Assembly (NCBI GenBank): GCA_007922305.1
Contig: ML677326.1
Coordinates: 55,980,785-56,044,784, forward strand
Source: Dermatemys mawii
Taxonomy: Eukaryota > Chordata > Testudines > Dermatemydidae
Length of the DNA stretch: 64,000 bases
Reading direction: 5' to 3'
A program made the position numbers and the translations under genes. Positions 24,716-36,327 of the stretch are shown here, one piece after another. The notes below the pieces were generated by a model. That model saw nothing but the letters and a program-made list of their open reading frames with translations. It did not search any database and was not told the DNA's origin. Each line of letters starts with the position of its first letter. Position 1 is the stretch's first letter.

Positions 24716-27618
24716 CCAGACCTGGGGCATCCAGGACAGCCCACTGTGCATCTGTTGTGCTGGGGAGGATGCTGCACACCTGTTGGATGGTTGCTGGTCT
24801 CCTCAGATGTCTGCCCAAGCTGAACGCTGCTGGTTCATAGGGCACTGACTGGCTCAAGACTATTTAGGAGTTTGTTGTTCTTTTTTGTTTTTTTAAACCT
24901 TGTCTTGCTGTCTTGCCCACAAGCAAATTGCTTTGTAAGAGATATGTAAAAGTAGATGCTCTCCCAATATTCACCACTGAGATCCTGGAAGTGCCGCTCC
25001 TCCTATTGGGACAGGCCAATTCAGTACTGTCCCCAATATAGGGTGCTGATGACCTGTTACAATCTGATTTCATGACTTTAAAAACTTATGAAAGTGACAA
25101 AACCAACTAATACACATTGTGGTCAAATGATGTTGACTCCTGTATAGTGCACTATGGTGGAGAGATCGGGCACTTCCTCTCCCTGTCCTGTGTAGGGATA
25201 GCACAAATGTGATTATACCGCTGGAAAAAATCAGTTCTATGAGCTACAGTTTTCAAAGGACATTGCTTCAATTTTATTATGAGACTCATTTGTTTGTTTT
25301 ACATAAGAGTCTTTGAAGCAGCACACTGACACCGTTCTGACCTTCTGGTAACAGGCCTGCATTATGCATATATTGCTGACTGGAGGGAATACACGTGCTT
25401 CTGGTGCAAGTTTTAATTGTTTGTGTATCTGTTCTCGTGGAGTTTTGAGCATTGTATACTTTACTACAGATTCCAAATATAGTCATAGCTACAGAGCATT
25501 TCTCTATTTTGGAATGTTTTCTTCTATTAAATTTTAAAACAACACAGGCGAATAATACAAAAATACCTTTCCCATTGGTGCAAAGAAGCATATATGGGTG
25601 GATAATGCTTATGAATAAGTTATACACATAATATATTTCTATAATAATGAATAGAAAACAATTCCCAGAAACCATTTGAATTAGTACAATTTGTTTTTGC
25701 ATACTTCCAGTAAGTAAAAATAGAAACAATCAATAATACTTCCTGCACTTCCGTTATGATTAATAGAGCTGGGAAATTTTTGTGAATATTTTGGCAAAAA
25801 GGAGAAAGTCAGCTTTGATTTGTCTCCCCTCTTGTATTCACTCTTCACAAGCATTTTTTTTAAAAATTCTGTTAGTTTAAAGGGATGTGCTTGGTTTCTT
25901 TTGAGGGAGCAGTTAACACATTGTACCATGGCGAGGGATTGGACATATTTCTTGTGATTCCTCAGGAGATTGTAATAAAATCCTTTTCATCAGGGTATTA
26001 CATTAAGGACTAGAACCTCAGTTCTTGGTCCAGCAAGCTGAAGAGCTGTCCTGCAAAGGCAGAAAGATTTCCTCCATGTACGGAAAGATGCCAGGAGGCA
26101 CAGGAGTGAACACAGTTGGCTTTAAGCCAACTTTGCACCCAACCCCCTTTCCTGATCTTTAGATCATGCATTAAGCATAGCTTGTTTTAAACTGAGGATC
26201 TGATTATAATGCATTCATTATAATTCAGAAACTATTCATATTCTAACTTGAGGATCTGATCCAAAGATAGGGTGTAGATGGTTCATACTAACATCTCTTC
26301 ATATCAGGCATTGTATTATCTTAGGGAGGTGACACCAGTCAATATCGTAGTTGAATGGTAATGTTAGCCTCGGACTTGATGCAAGAATTACAAACCAGAT
26401 AACTAAGTGCCTTATCTGATGTCTCATGGGCCTGTTTATCTCTGCCTATGGCAAACAGACAGGATGTAAGAAGCCAACTGAAAATTTAGCTCGGACACCA
26501 AGACTAATATCTTTGCCCTTGCAAAAAGTAATACAGGTCCTTTAATAACTAAAAGTCATCAGGGCATCCAGGGCCATAGTTCTGTTCTGACTCAAAGGGA
26601 AGCACACTACCTACCTACTACCAATAATGCTTCTTGCAGCCATTCCTTTGGAGGCCCCCCCCCCCATTCAAGTTCTATTACTGCTCTGACTAGATGAGAG
26701 TATAACCTAAGGTTGTATGGTTGAGGGCACTTAACACCATCTCTTTTTCTAATTTATATTTGATTTTGAGATACAGAATGCAAACACAAAGAGTGGATAT
26801 ACTAAGGGAAGTAGAAATGCAACCTTCAGATATACAGAGTTAGGAGACCACTAACAAAGCCTAGTGAAATTCATTTGTACATTCAATTTCACCAGAATGA
26901 AGTGCAAATAACCATAGTAGCCATACCGCTTACTTTTAAATTAAATCTTACAATGAATAATTTATATTTTCAAACAAGGATTAGAAGTTCCATTCAATTA
27001 AAGATTTTCCCAGGTGGCACATAAGCTTTAATAATTTACATGTCTTCCAGAAGGGAATAATATACCCCACTGAACAAATACCAAAGCAAGCTAAGGACAT
27101 TTTGTGTTAAAATTACACCATGATTGACAGAAGAGAGTGTTGTGATTATAATGTTGAATACATGCACTACTAGGAAAAGCCACAAAGACCTATTGATTTT
27201 CACAGTGGAAGCATCTATGTGCAGCTTCTACCATATATCAAAAGGAAAACATAAAAAATAAATCCTCATATCATACAATTCTGATTCCTGTTTTCTAAAT
27301 CTCATAACCATAAGGGGTTAGGAGCCTTCAAGATACAATTTTACACACACATGACTTTATATAAAGTTTTTGTTATGTTAGTTTCTGTGTTAACAATTCA
27401 GGGCCAGTCTCTTAAATGATATAAATCAGCATAACTTCACTGAAGTTAATGAAGCTATGTCTATTTCCACCAACTCAAAATCTAGCCCATGTTGTTTAAC
27501 AGCCATTTTAAAAAATGCTTTAGGTTGTTGAGACAACAACTGCTACATTTTTCTCCAAGGAGATTGCGTCTTTATCTTTAAACGATACGCATTCATTCAA
27601 AAGGAATTAATTGCTGCA
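24716..27618. other. unannotated sequence
   Basis: No gene is recognised, including the 147-codon minus-strand frame at 25286-25729, which is rich in Ile, Leu, Phe and Cys and has no family signature. A C-run of about 12 is at 26657-26668. A 25-base motif at about 26208-26235 recurs at 28431-28458 (see findings). Confidence 0.45.
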
Positions 27619-27698
27619 GGTTCTATGGCCTAAGTTACACAGAAGGTCAGACTAGATGATCACAATGGTCCCTTTTGGTCTTGGAATCTATGAATCTC
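27619..27698 (+). mobile_element. CR1 LINE 3' end, short
   Basis: The 80 bases GGTTCTATGGCC ... AGGTCAGACTAGATGATCAC ... GGTCCCTTTTGGTCTTGGAA end in an ATCTATGAATCT terminal block. This is the final segment of a CR1 subfamily on the plus strand, heavily 5'-truncated. The fit to the family is clear although the copy is short. Confidence 0.8.
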
Positions 27699-28554
27699 TT
27701 CTGCTCAGTGGAGAGAATTCCAGCCTGAACATTCTGCCTCCACGGCATTCCCAATGCCTTCCAGTGAGAATACAAGTATGTGAGTTGAACCCACTGTCAT
27801 CTGTCTACAGTGATGACACCTCTACTGTACATGAGCTATTTAAGTTACAGCTACATTCTTTGAATGTTTGTGACTAAACCAGCTCCATTTGCCAAGTCAT
27901 AGGTTCTATTCTATGCAGTCCTAATAAATATTCTTCCAATACCTTTATCTTGTATATGTGTATCGTCTGGAAAAGGACAAGGGATATTGTACCTGATGAT
28001 ATAGAGTCCATTGCTGTGGAAAACTCAGTGCAATCAGACTGCAGATGATCTATGTCTTAAATGCTCAGGCAGCATTAAGGTAGAAAGTTAATGCAAGAAA
28101 AATGGCCTACACCGCAGACATAGTTCATAAATTACAAGGCCCTCATTGATTTTTTTCTTCTCTATGAAGAAATAGTATGGAAGAGGGTTGGAGTGCCAGT
28201 TTCCCTTAAACACAAAATATAGTAACTCAAATCCTTTGCAGGGAAATAATCTGTACCAGACAAACATTTGCAGTTTCTGTAACTTATCAGACAGCTTTAA
28301 GAACAGACAGCATTTTTTATTAATCTCTATCTATTATCTCATCAAAGGTAGTCTGATTGCTAATAAAGAATGCAATCCCATTTACCATATGAATATAAGA
28401 GATCCTCTAAATCAGAGATGATGCATTATAAGGCATTCATTGTAATTCAGAAACTATCATTAGGCATGAGCATCCAACATTGAAGTGTGAACTTCTGGTG
28501 AAAATTTTGAGACCAGGTTAGGTTGGGCACGGCAGACGGGTACAGTGAGAGATG
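27699..28554. other. unannotated sequence
   Basis: No gene or element is recognised apart from the second copy of the short motif noted at 28431-28458. Confidence 0.45.
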
Positions 28555-28740
28555 ATCTTGTGTTTAAGGCACTAGAGAGTAACTCGGTAGATCTGGATTA
28601 AATTCCTGGCTTTGCACCAGATCCCTGGTGTGACCTTTGACAAATCACTTAATCTCTCCATGCCTCATTACCATATTTGTCAAATGGGGAAAATAATAGT
28701 TTGTCTTTTTTTTCTAGTTAGAATGTAGTCTCTTTGAAGC
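28555..28740 (+). repeat. MIR SINE
   Basis: The segment is a MIR-type SINE on the plus strand. A head with GGCACTAGAGAGTAACTCGG and TAAATTCCTGGCTTTGCACC is followed by the conserved core GTGTGACCTTTGACAAATCA, CTTAATCTCTCCATGCCTCA and GTCAAATGGGGAAAATAATA, and then a tail with GAATGTAGTCTCTTTGAAGC. It is the best preserved MIR in the window and ends just before a hAT insertion. Confidence 0.85.
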
Positions 28741-28753
28741 AATCAGTTTAGGT

Positions 28754-29039
28754 TAGGGGTCCCCAAACTTTTCAGGGGTGTGGCCCCCCTTTTCCTCAAC
28801 TATGTGCCCCCTCCCCTCCACCAGAGCCAGGGCTGGGAAGGAGACCATTGCTTCGGGGGGAGGAAGGACATGGACAGGGCTAAGGGGGCCAAAAGCTGCG
28901 GCTGCAGCTGGGGATGGGTCTGGGGCCAGCAGCAGAGCTGGGGCTGGGTGTAGTATCATGGCTGGGGACTGAGGCTGTGGCTGCAGGAGGGTCCAGCGCA
29001 GAGGTTGGAGGGGCACACCCCAGAGTTTGGGGACCTCTA
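28754..29039. mobile_element. non-autonomous hAT element with exact 8-bp target duplication
   Basis: The ends TAGGGGTCCCCAAACT and AGTTTGGGGACCTCTA form a terminal inverted repeat with one mismatch. They are flanked by identical GTTTAGGT at 28746-28753 and 29040-29047, the 8-bp duplication that defines hAT. The 286-bp interior is GC-rich with GCTGGGG/GCTGCGGCTG repeats and carries no transposase. The open frames on both strands (64 and 87 aa) exist only because of the GC-rich composition. Confidence 0.92.
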
Positions 29040-29047
29040 GTTTAGGT

Positions 29048-29154
29048 TATACACTGCAAGCTAGGGGTGTATGCCCCTGCTGATGTATGCATACTCACAC
29101 GAGGGCTAGCACAAGCATGTAGCACATCCATAGCTTGTAGTGCAGACATAGCCC
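29048..29154. mobile_element. truncated Harbinger-like MITE
   Basis: The segment contains ACACTGCAAGCTAGGGGTG and ends GTAGTGCAGACATAGCCC, an end of the GTAGTGTAGACATGCCC type known from turtle MITEs. The left part is short and borders the hAT insertion. Confidence 0.45.
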
Positions 29155-29480
29155 AAGGGCATGGCTACACGTATAATGCTGCAGCTGCACCGCTGCTTCC
29201 CACAGCTCCTATTGCTCAGGGAAGGCCACTGGGACTTGCGGGGGGCTGTGCCTGCAGATGTCAGCAAAATGTCTTGCAGCCCGCAATCAGATTACCTACA
29301 ACTGGTCTATGCTGATGGGGGCAAGCTCTCCCACTGGCATAATAAAACCACCTCCTCAAACAGCAGAACACTGTGCACATGAGCACTTATGTCAGTGTAA
29401 TTTATGTCGCTCAGTGGGGTGGCTTAATCCTATTCCTGAGCAACATAAATTATGCTGACATAAGCTGTAAATTAGCCATA
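29155..29480. mobile_element. Harbinger-like MITE
   Basis: The left edge AAGGGCATGGCTACACGTA is of the GGGCATGTCTACAC type, and the right edge about AAGCTGTAAATTAGCCATAA is a decayed inverted version. Near the right side the inverted words ACTTATGTCAGTGTAATTTA and ATAAATTATGCTGACATAAG (29385-29465) form an internal stem around a TCGCTCAGTGGGGTGG segment. There is no coding capacity beyond chance frames. Confidence 0.5.
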
Positions 29481-29649
29481 ACCTGAGTCTGAGAGAAGGA
29501 CAAGTCCAGCAGCAGACCTATTTGGATTTTCTCTTGTTTGATAGATATCTGTTTGCATATTTTTCTTTTCTCTTCTTGGGTCTGAGCCTATAATCATGCT
29601 TTCTATGCAACTGCTTGGAGTCATGAGGATTTGCAGGATTAGGCCTTTG

Positions 29650-29834
29650 GGGCCAGATTTTCAAAGGCATTTAAGTGTGTAATGATGCATATATGTGCAT
29701 GGTGGGATTTTCAAAAGTGCCTAAGCAGGTTAGGTGCCTGACGCCTATTGAAGTTAAGGGGAATTAGTTGCCCAACTTGCTTAGGCACTATCTACCTGCA
29801 TCTTTTGGCATTTAAATACATTTGACAATCTGGT
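29650..29834. mobile_element. fold-back (palindromic) MITE
   Basis: The whole 185-bp unit is an imperfect inverted repeat. The left arm GGCCAGATTTTCAAAGGCAT TTAAG... matches the reverse complement of the right arm ...TTTAAATACATTTGACAATCTGG. Inner words AGTGCCTAAGCAGGTTAGG and CAACTTGCTTAGGCACT also pair, closing on a centre near TGAAGTTAAGGGG. I know this architecture from a family with GGGCCAGATTTTCAAAGG ends in turtles and other reptiles. A weaker partial copy may be at 33372-33430. Confidence 0.75.
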
Positions 29835-30025
29835 GCTAAATTTCTATTTTACAAAACAATAAAATCTATTTAAAATTAAAAGAAGTCTTGGAATATTGTT
29901 CACCCGTCAATATTTCCTCAAAGACCCCAATATTCCTCAGCTTTTGAGTAAACATCAAAAGAAAACATGTTCTTATGTGGGCTGAGGAGATATACAAGTG
30001 AAAATATCAGGAAAAACAGTGGAGA

Positions 30026-30028
<3 letters not shown>

Positions 30029-30057
<29 letters not shown>
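30029..30057. repeat. (GT)n microsatellite
   Basis: About 14 uninterrupted GT units. It explains the CVCVCV stretch in overlapping reading frames, which are not genes. The tract is likely to be polymorphic. Confidence 0.97.
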
Positions 30058-30060
<3 letters not shown>

Positions 30061-31660
30061 GAGAATGGAGGAGGAAAGAAAATTGCTACTCTAGACTCTT
30101 TCCTGTCAAAAGTTCATTTAATAATGATTGGCAGGTGGAAGACCATCCATGGCCACTATCCCATCACAAAAACTATATAGCCAGGAAGCAATACACACAG
30201 GATTACTTTCTGAAACTTGAAATTTTTGTTTGTTTGTTTAATTAGTAAGGTATCAAGTAACTTGCTGGACATAAAGAAGTTTAGTTGATTAGTTTTTTGT
30301 GTATTAAGTAGATGTATTTAGGGGGGATATCCCTTTCCCAGTTCACTTAGTTTCCAGCACTGATGTGCCAAAATTTTATGATTCAGAACAACATGTTGGT
30401 CAGGTCTGTTTATAGAGAGCAATATGCTGCAGTGTAGGACAATCTCTTTTGTTAAATACAAAAATATTAGTGCAGTTCTTCAGCAGATATACAATCAGTC
30501 TAGTTCCGGTGAAAATCAATGGAACTACACTGATTTACACTAGCTAAATTATAGTCATTAGTTATATCAAAGGAAAATAAGACCAGTCAATACACCCATC
30601 ATTCATTTTTAGATATCAGTGCTTATTTCATACAAAATGCATCAAGCATCCTCAAGCATCTGTGGTCTAATTATCATGTACTTCTGGCTGGCAAGAATTC
30701 TTTGAACATAATATTGTGTCCTATGGGCCTTGAGTTTGTGAAAAGAGTCATGGTCTTACAGTATGTCTTGAGTGAACAGGAGCTAGCAATTTGCAGCAGT
30801 TACACATTGATTGTTCTCAGAATGATGGATGAGGGCAGTGGGAGTGAGGAAGACTGATTGCTTAATACTCTTATCAGGATCCTCTGCTAGGCAGGCGGAG
30901 CATGGCACCAGCACTGAATCCTACAGCTGAGGTAATTTCATTTTGGAATAATCAGACTACTGCCTTGTAAAGAGCAAAAGGGAAGGAGGAAACGCACAAA
31001 AGCTGCCACCAGTCAAAAATCTTTTTTTAAAGTTAATTAAAAATATTCCGCTAGATAGCAGTGTTTTAAAGAAGTCAATCTGCTGGCTGGTTTGTGTCCA
31101 ACTCAATATATTAGACATTCACTTAAGTAGAAACTCACGGAAAAAGATTTTTTTTGAATGAAGTTATAACAAAGGGTTTTTTTCTTAGAATATTTTCAAT
31201 CAGTTTTTTAAATGTTAAGAATATTTTATCTACCTATCTAGGCTGTTAAAAGACTGCATGTGAGAATCTGTCCCCGCAAAGATCCCTTTGTCCCATCGGA
31301 GCCATAAGGAGGCCATAAGAAGTAGAATTTCTCTAGTCAAGGGATGATACAAGATTTTCTCCCACACTTCTTCCATAGAGCATAGAGATGCTGCCAGAAG
31401 TGGGAGAGGATATGATGAGGAACTCTGTGCATTCTGTTTATTCTGGGCTGCAAAGAAATGCCTTGGTGGTTGTGGGGGACCCTGCCATAAACTGGATCAG
31501 TACCAGAGCATTAGCTGTGTTGGTCCCCAAAGCAGCCTAGATTCCCTGAGGTGGAAAGGTGGCTTAGTCTACCTCTTTCTCTGCCTTCTTTCCATTAGGC
31601 TGACTGTTCTATGCAGTGCATCTTGGCCCAACAATTCAGAGGTCTAAGGAGGTTGGAGAT

Positions 31661-31711
31661 GTGTGTGTGTGTTTGTGTGTGTGTGTGCGTGTGTGCGTGT
31701 GTGTGTGTGTT
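31661..31711. repeat. interrupted (GT)n microsatellite
   Basis: About 50 bases of GT units with GTTTGT and two CGT interruptions (GTGCGTGTGTGCGTG). The interruptions make it more stable than the pure tract at 30029. Confidence 0.95.
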
Positions 31712-32539
31712 GTTCGGTCATTCAGGCTTTCTTGATACTAACCACTTACTATAGAAATCTCACATTTGAATTACAACAATAATCAAGTAATGAAAACTCT
31801 TTTGTTTGCAAACAATGCTGTTCTCCCACTAAAATAGAACGGCAATGCATTCAGTGTGATTGGGCAGCTTTGCAAAGCAAATCCACCACTTTTACCAGGA
31901 TAAATAAATTTGAAAGAAAATTTCAAATTAATCTTTGGGAGTATTTTCAGTGCAAAACTCAACTCCCTCCATTTCCCTTCCAGTTGAATTTTCTGCTGTT
32001 CAGAAAAAACAGTTTTAGTTCTGCTAGCAGAGAGGATGAGTCCTATAGGCTAAATACTGCTCTAGGATATGCATGAGCACAAGGGAGAAAAAGTATACAT
32101 GAAGTTGCAAAATGGCATACAGATAGAGGAGCCGGAGGGTAACCACAAATGATGCAGCCATGTCATATGAGTACCCTGGCAGCAATGCCTGCCCACTACA
32201 CTAGGGCAAGTATCTGGGCAAAGACAGCTCAGTTAGCTAGAAGTCCTACAGTCTGGTAAGCATGTATGCCAATATTAGTGCTAGCAAACAGCCGTTAAAA
32301 CAGAGCATCAGCCCAACTGCTATATGTGATGTACTGCCAGCTATCCACCACCGCCACAATCTACAAACATTGAGTCAGATCCTCAACTGCTGTAAATTGG
32401 CAAATGGAGCTGTATTGACTTATGCAACCTAGGATCTTTCCCATGCTTTCTGGTATTTGCTTGTAGTGGTAGGATTTGGCTTATTTTCTGTTAATGATTT
32501 GGGGCTTTAAATTGGTTTTAAGATTAAAGGAAAAAAAAA

Positions 32540-32725
32540 TCTTGGCACACGTGTTTTACCTTCAATGCACTCTACAAACTTTAGTGTAATCCCCACAACA
32601 ACCCTGTAAATACTGAATTAGGTAAGTAATTTCAGTTTACCTCTACATCTTTAAGAGAAAAATTTGAATATGAATCAAACCCATACACTGAAGTATAGAT
32701 TGTCTTTCACCATAGTCCACAGGAA
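32540..32725 (-). repeat. decayed MIR-like SINE
   Basis: Read on the minus strand, the order of words (a CATACACTGAAGT edge, GATTCATATTCAAAT, GTAAACTGAAATTACTTACC, AGGGTTGTTGTGGGGATTAC) follows the core and 3' half of a MIR, weakly conserved. Edges are approximate. Confidence 0.4.
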
Positions 32726-32738
32726 TTATGCTGCACAA

Positions 32739-33275
32739 CATAGAATTGTAGAAATGTAGGGCTGGAAGGGCCCTTAAGAGGTCATTTAGTCCAGCCCTTT
32801 GGCTCTGAAGCAGGAGAAAGTAAACCTAGACCATCCCTGACAGGTATTTGTCTATCCTCTTCTTAAAAACCTACAGTGATGGGGATTCCACAGCCTACCT
32901 TCGAAGCTCATCCTACTGCTTAATTATCCTTGTAGTTAGAGAGCTTTCCCTAATGTCCAACTTAAATCTCCCTTGCTGCAGATTAAGCTGATTGCTTCTT
33001 GTCCTACCTTCAGTGAATACACAGAACAATTGATCATTGTCCTCTTTTTTTAAAACAGTCTTCAAATATGTTAAGGGCTCTTAAAAAGTCTTCCCCCCAG
33101 CCTACTTTTATCAATAAACATGCCTGATTTTTTTTAAACCTTTCCTCCTAGGTCAGCTTTTCTAAAAACTTTATCATGTTTGTTGCTGTCCTCTGAACTC
33201 TTCAGTTTGTCTCCATCTTTCCTGAAGTGTGCTGCCCAGAACTTGACAGTGCTCTAGCTGATGCCTCACTAGTGT
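32739..33275 (-). mobile_element. CR1 LINE 3' end (diverged subfamily)
   Basis: The terminal block appears on the plus strand as CATAGAATTGTAGAAATG, followed by GGGCTGGAAGGGCCC, GTCATTTAGTCCAGCCC and a body extending to GCCTCACTAGTG. The element is on the minus strand and 5'-truncated. The ORF2 C-terminal tail is present but broken by stops. It differs from the subfamily at 13.8 and 36.3 kb (GGAAGGGCCCTTAAGAGG in place of GGAAGAGACCTCAGG), so at least two CR1 lineages are in the window. Confidence 0.88.
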
Positions 33276-35055
33276 TATTAACATTAACTGGGACTGCACA
33301 AGCAATCATCATTCCCAGGTTATGCTGAGGATTCATATCATCAACTCCTGTTCATGCACAGATATAGGGAGCCAAGTTTTCAAATGTGGATGCTTAATAT
33401 AAATTGCCTGGACAACTGAAGCCAGCATTTAGCACCTTAGAGTGAATGTGTGTCTAAATGTTGAATCCCATACAATGGTAAGAACAGTACATATATGCAG
33501 CCAGATCCTCAGTATTTTCACTGAAGGCAAAGGAACTATAACTATTTACAACAAGAGCAGAGGATCTGGCCCTCAGTATTTGGTATCATGCACCCACTAT
33601 TAATTAATTTCAATGGGAAAAGACTCTTATAGAGAGTTTTGCCAGGTGGCACATTTGAAATGGTTTTATGCATAGACTAAAAGTTGCTCACTGGTATACT
33701 AGACAGTAGTTCACAAGATAGAAGCCCCTTAGAGCATTAACATTACTCTCAGTGCTTCATTGAAGTGAATTTGAATCAGAAATCTCTTCTGTAAATTGTA
33801 ATTCACTGCAGGTTGTCTGCAATCTCTAATCTTCTGGTAACCAAGATCTCTTCTAGACCCTCATCTCACATTAACCTCCTCTGTCTTTATCAGTGTTTCA
33901 AATATCATAACTTTCAGAACCCCTGTGACAAGCTTTTGAATAAGAAGCTTCTATTAGAGTGTTTCAGCTCTGAGAAGATACGATATTAAATGTTCTTGCT
34001 GAGGAATAAATATAAATTCCTGTGTGCCTGCTTGTCACATTACCCCCAAGCCCTTGGAAGTCCTAACATTACTCAAAGCAGAAAAGCACTCTATTTCCAG
34101 TTCACTAAATCTTATGATCCCTCAGATCTCCCCAGGAGGATAAGTCACAGATTTTAGGCTATTTTCTGAAAGTAAAATTGTATGTGGCTGTCTTACTTAT
34201 TATCTGTACATTTTCCTCCCCCCAAATCAATCAATCATTCTAAAAGTATTTATTTCTCTTGACAGTGGATTTGGAAAGGCATTCAACATCAATGTGCATC
34301 TGAAATTCTCTAGACAAAAGCTAATGTAATAAGTACAATTCAAGGAGCAAAGAAGGAAACATATGTGCCAGCTATGGTCTGCATGCTGCAATTGTTCCAC
34401 TGATTGACTTTTCTCTTATGTTAGTTTAACGCCAGTGTCATGCTAATGAAGCTACTTCTGATTTACTCCAGAGCAGAAGATTAGTCTTTTAGACCCAGAG
34501 GGAAAGAGGAATTTAAAGATTTTCAGTTAGGGGTTATATTTTCTTATTGTATTGCAATACTACTTTATTTCTATTCATCTAAACTCAACGCAGCACCTAA
34601 CTCAGGATGAGTGCATAAGATGCTGAATTGATTTTGAATTCCTCTCCAGAACAAATTGAGCCACATTATGGCTCAGTTTTCCATCTGGTTTTTGAAGCTC
34701 ACGGGAGTTTACCTGAATAAAGACCTCAGGATTTTGTGCACTGGATTTCACATGAATGATGCATTCATATTTTCTTCAAGGGAAAAGCATAGAGAGGATT
34801 GGATGCACATATGACTATGGAAAATCATTCCATGTACTGTGGATACAGATCTCCAAAGAGTCTGTTTAACAATTCTTTTCTAGCAAAGATTTTACACATT
34901 TTTAAAGAAACAAAATGTAAGCTAAGGGGGCAATTACTGAAAGACACAAGACAACTCTAGAAATAATAAATATTTATATGAAAATTGATTTTGACTTGTA
35001 TAACATTGCACTGTACTGCCAGTCTCTGTTATATCCCATATCTGTAGAAATACGC
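33276..35055. other. unannotated sequence, in part possible conserved non-coding DNA
   Basis: No gene is recognised. The segment at about 34200-34520 is repeat-free and has clustered ATCAATCAATCATT, TAATGAAGC and GCTAATGTAAT words. I flag it only as a candidate regulatory element. Copies of the dispersed short motif lie at 33495-33575 and about 34670-34740. Confidence 0.35.
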
Positions 35056-35059
35056 CTTC

Positions 35060-35325
35060 TTACATTACAGCTGTACTACAAATGCTGGACAAATTCACCA
35101 AAGCTTTACCTGAGATACATTGATGAGATTTTCATCCTCTGGGCAGACGACTGAAAGTGCCTCCTAGATTTCTGCCACAGCTTCTACCACCACCACCATT
35201 ATACTCTCTCTGGAACACTCCCAAACTAACACCAAATTCCTGGACAGAAGTTGTTTCAGTAAAAGATATTAACTTATCCACCTTGTCTGTCTGGGACTGA
35301 CATGGCTACAAATAAACTACATACA
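35060..35325 (+). pseudogene. Penelope-like retroelement remnant with reverse transcriptase motif
   Basis: From 35104 the plus strand reads LYLRYIDEIFILWADD and then a stop. This is the conserved YIDD box region of Penelope-like reverse transcriptases, with the second Asp of the catalytic pair changed to Glu. After a frame change the words TIILSLEHSQTNTKFLDRS (about 35195-35250) match the segment that follows at some distance in intact elements, so part of the domain is deleted. The tail GTAAAAGATATTAACTTATCC and GACTGACATGGCTACAA (to 35310) resembles the 3' end of such elements. The GIY-YIG endonuclease domain expected at the C-terminus is not visible. The remnant is dead. Confidence 0.6.
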
Positions 35326-36327
35326 GTTGTATTATTGACATTTAGTCCCAAAATAGAGCAATTGCAATGATAACAGCTAAATAAGAGCACTACGCTCTCC
35401 TAACCAAAAACTGTGCATGGCCTTAGACCACAGAATGCAAAGTATCTGGCACAGACATTGTGCAGATTTTACCACATGTTCTTCTCTTTCCATACATTTT
35501 TGGTCTGTAAAGAAGATGTAGATGGTGCTTAATACCTAATGAGAAGCACTCAGCACCTTGTAGGACTGGCGATAATTGTCACAGTTTACCATTCTAATAC
35601 TGAAGTCAGGTACTCTTACATTAGCCATTGTACACAAATAAATTAAATAGAAATACAAATGAACACACCTACATTAATCCCACCGAAAGCATGTCCAGGT
35701 TGGCCCCATATTTGCATCCCTGTTAACTCCCACATTAGTGCAAAGAGGAATGTGACCCATGGAATTATATAATGATACTAGTTTTATCTTTCATATAAAG
35801 ATGCAGATGTAGAGATTTCAAAATGATATTTTAAAAAAAATGTGTTTCAAAGTTCTTTATCAAAAATAATAATGATGCATGCCAATAGCCCAAAGTTTAG
35901 GAGCATTCCCACAATAAAGCTCATGTGCAGGTGTGATAAGGCAAAAAACATTTCTGTGACAAAGCACACTTCACCTTCAAGCTCCTCAAGAGTTTATTGC
36001 TGATTGTAAAGCACGACACAGAGATATAAAAAACATTGTCCACACTTATGAAGTATGTCTGGACAGTGTACTTTAAAAGAAAATGGGAGTCATAAGCAGT
36101 TTAAGAAAGGCTCTTTATTGTACCATCCATCTAATCTCCCCAATCTGTCCCCTGAAAGTAATGAAAAAACAGATCTCTTTAAAGTGTACTGGGAAAAACA
36201 CAGTATAGCTGTTGCACTTCTGGATTGCTGATAGCTAAAGTACTTCCAGATTATACTTTAAAAAAGTCTTTAGTGTTGGAGGGCTTGAACTTTCTTTCCC
36301 TTAAATGATGTATGTGAGTGTGTGTAT
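35326..36327. other. unannotated sequence
   Basis: No gene or element is recognised with confidence. Confidence 0.45.

Larger units (their letters stand above)
29835..32538. other. unannotated sequence with two TG microsatellites
   Basis: No gene is recognised. Simple repeats at 30029-30057 and 31661-31711 are listed separately. A copy of the dispersed CAATGGAACTACACTGATTT motif lies at about 30495-30545. Confidence 0.45.

Noticed and set aside
25286..25729. 147-codon minus-strand frame with hydrophobic start
   Set aside because: Rich in Leu, Ile, Phe and Cys as expected from T/A-rich antisense DNA. No family motif, and it overlaps other frames on the same strand.
30029..30057. Cys-Val repeat peptides considered as a short repetitive protein
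   Set aside because: They come from translation of a GT microsatellite in overlapping frames.
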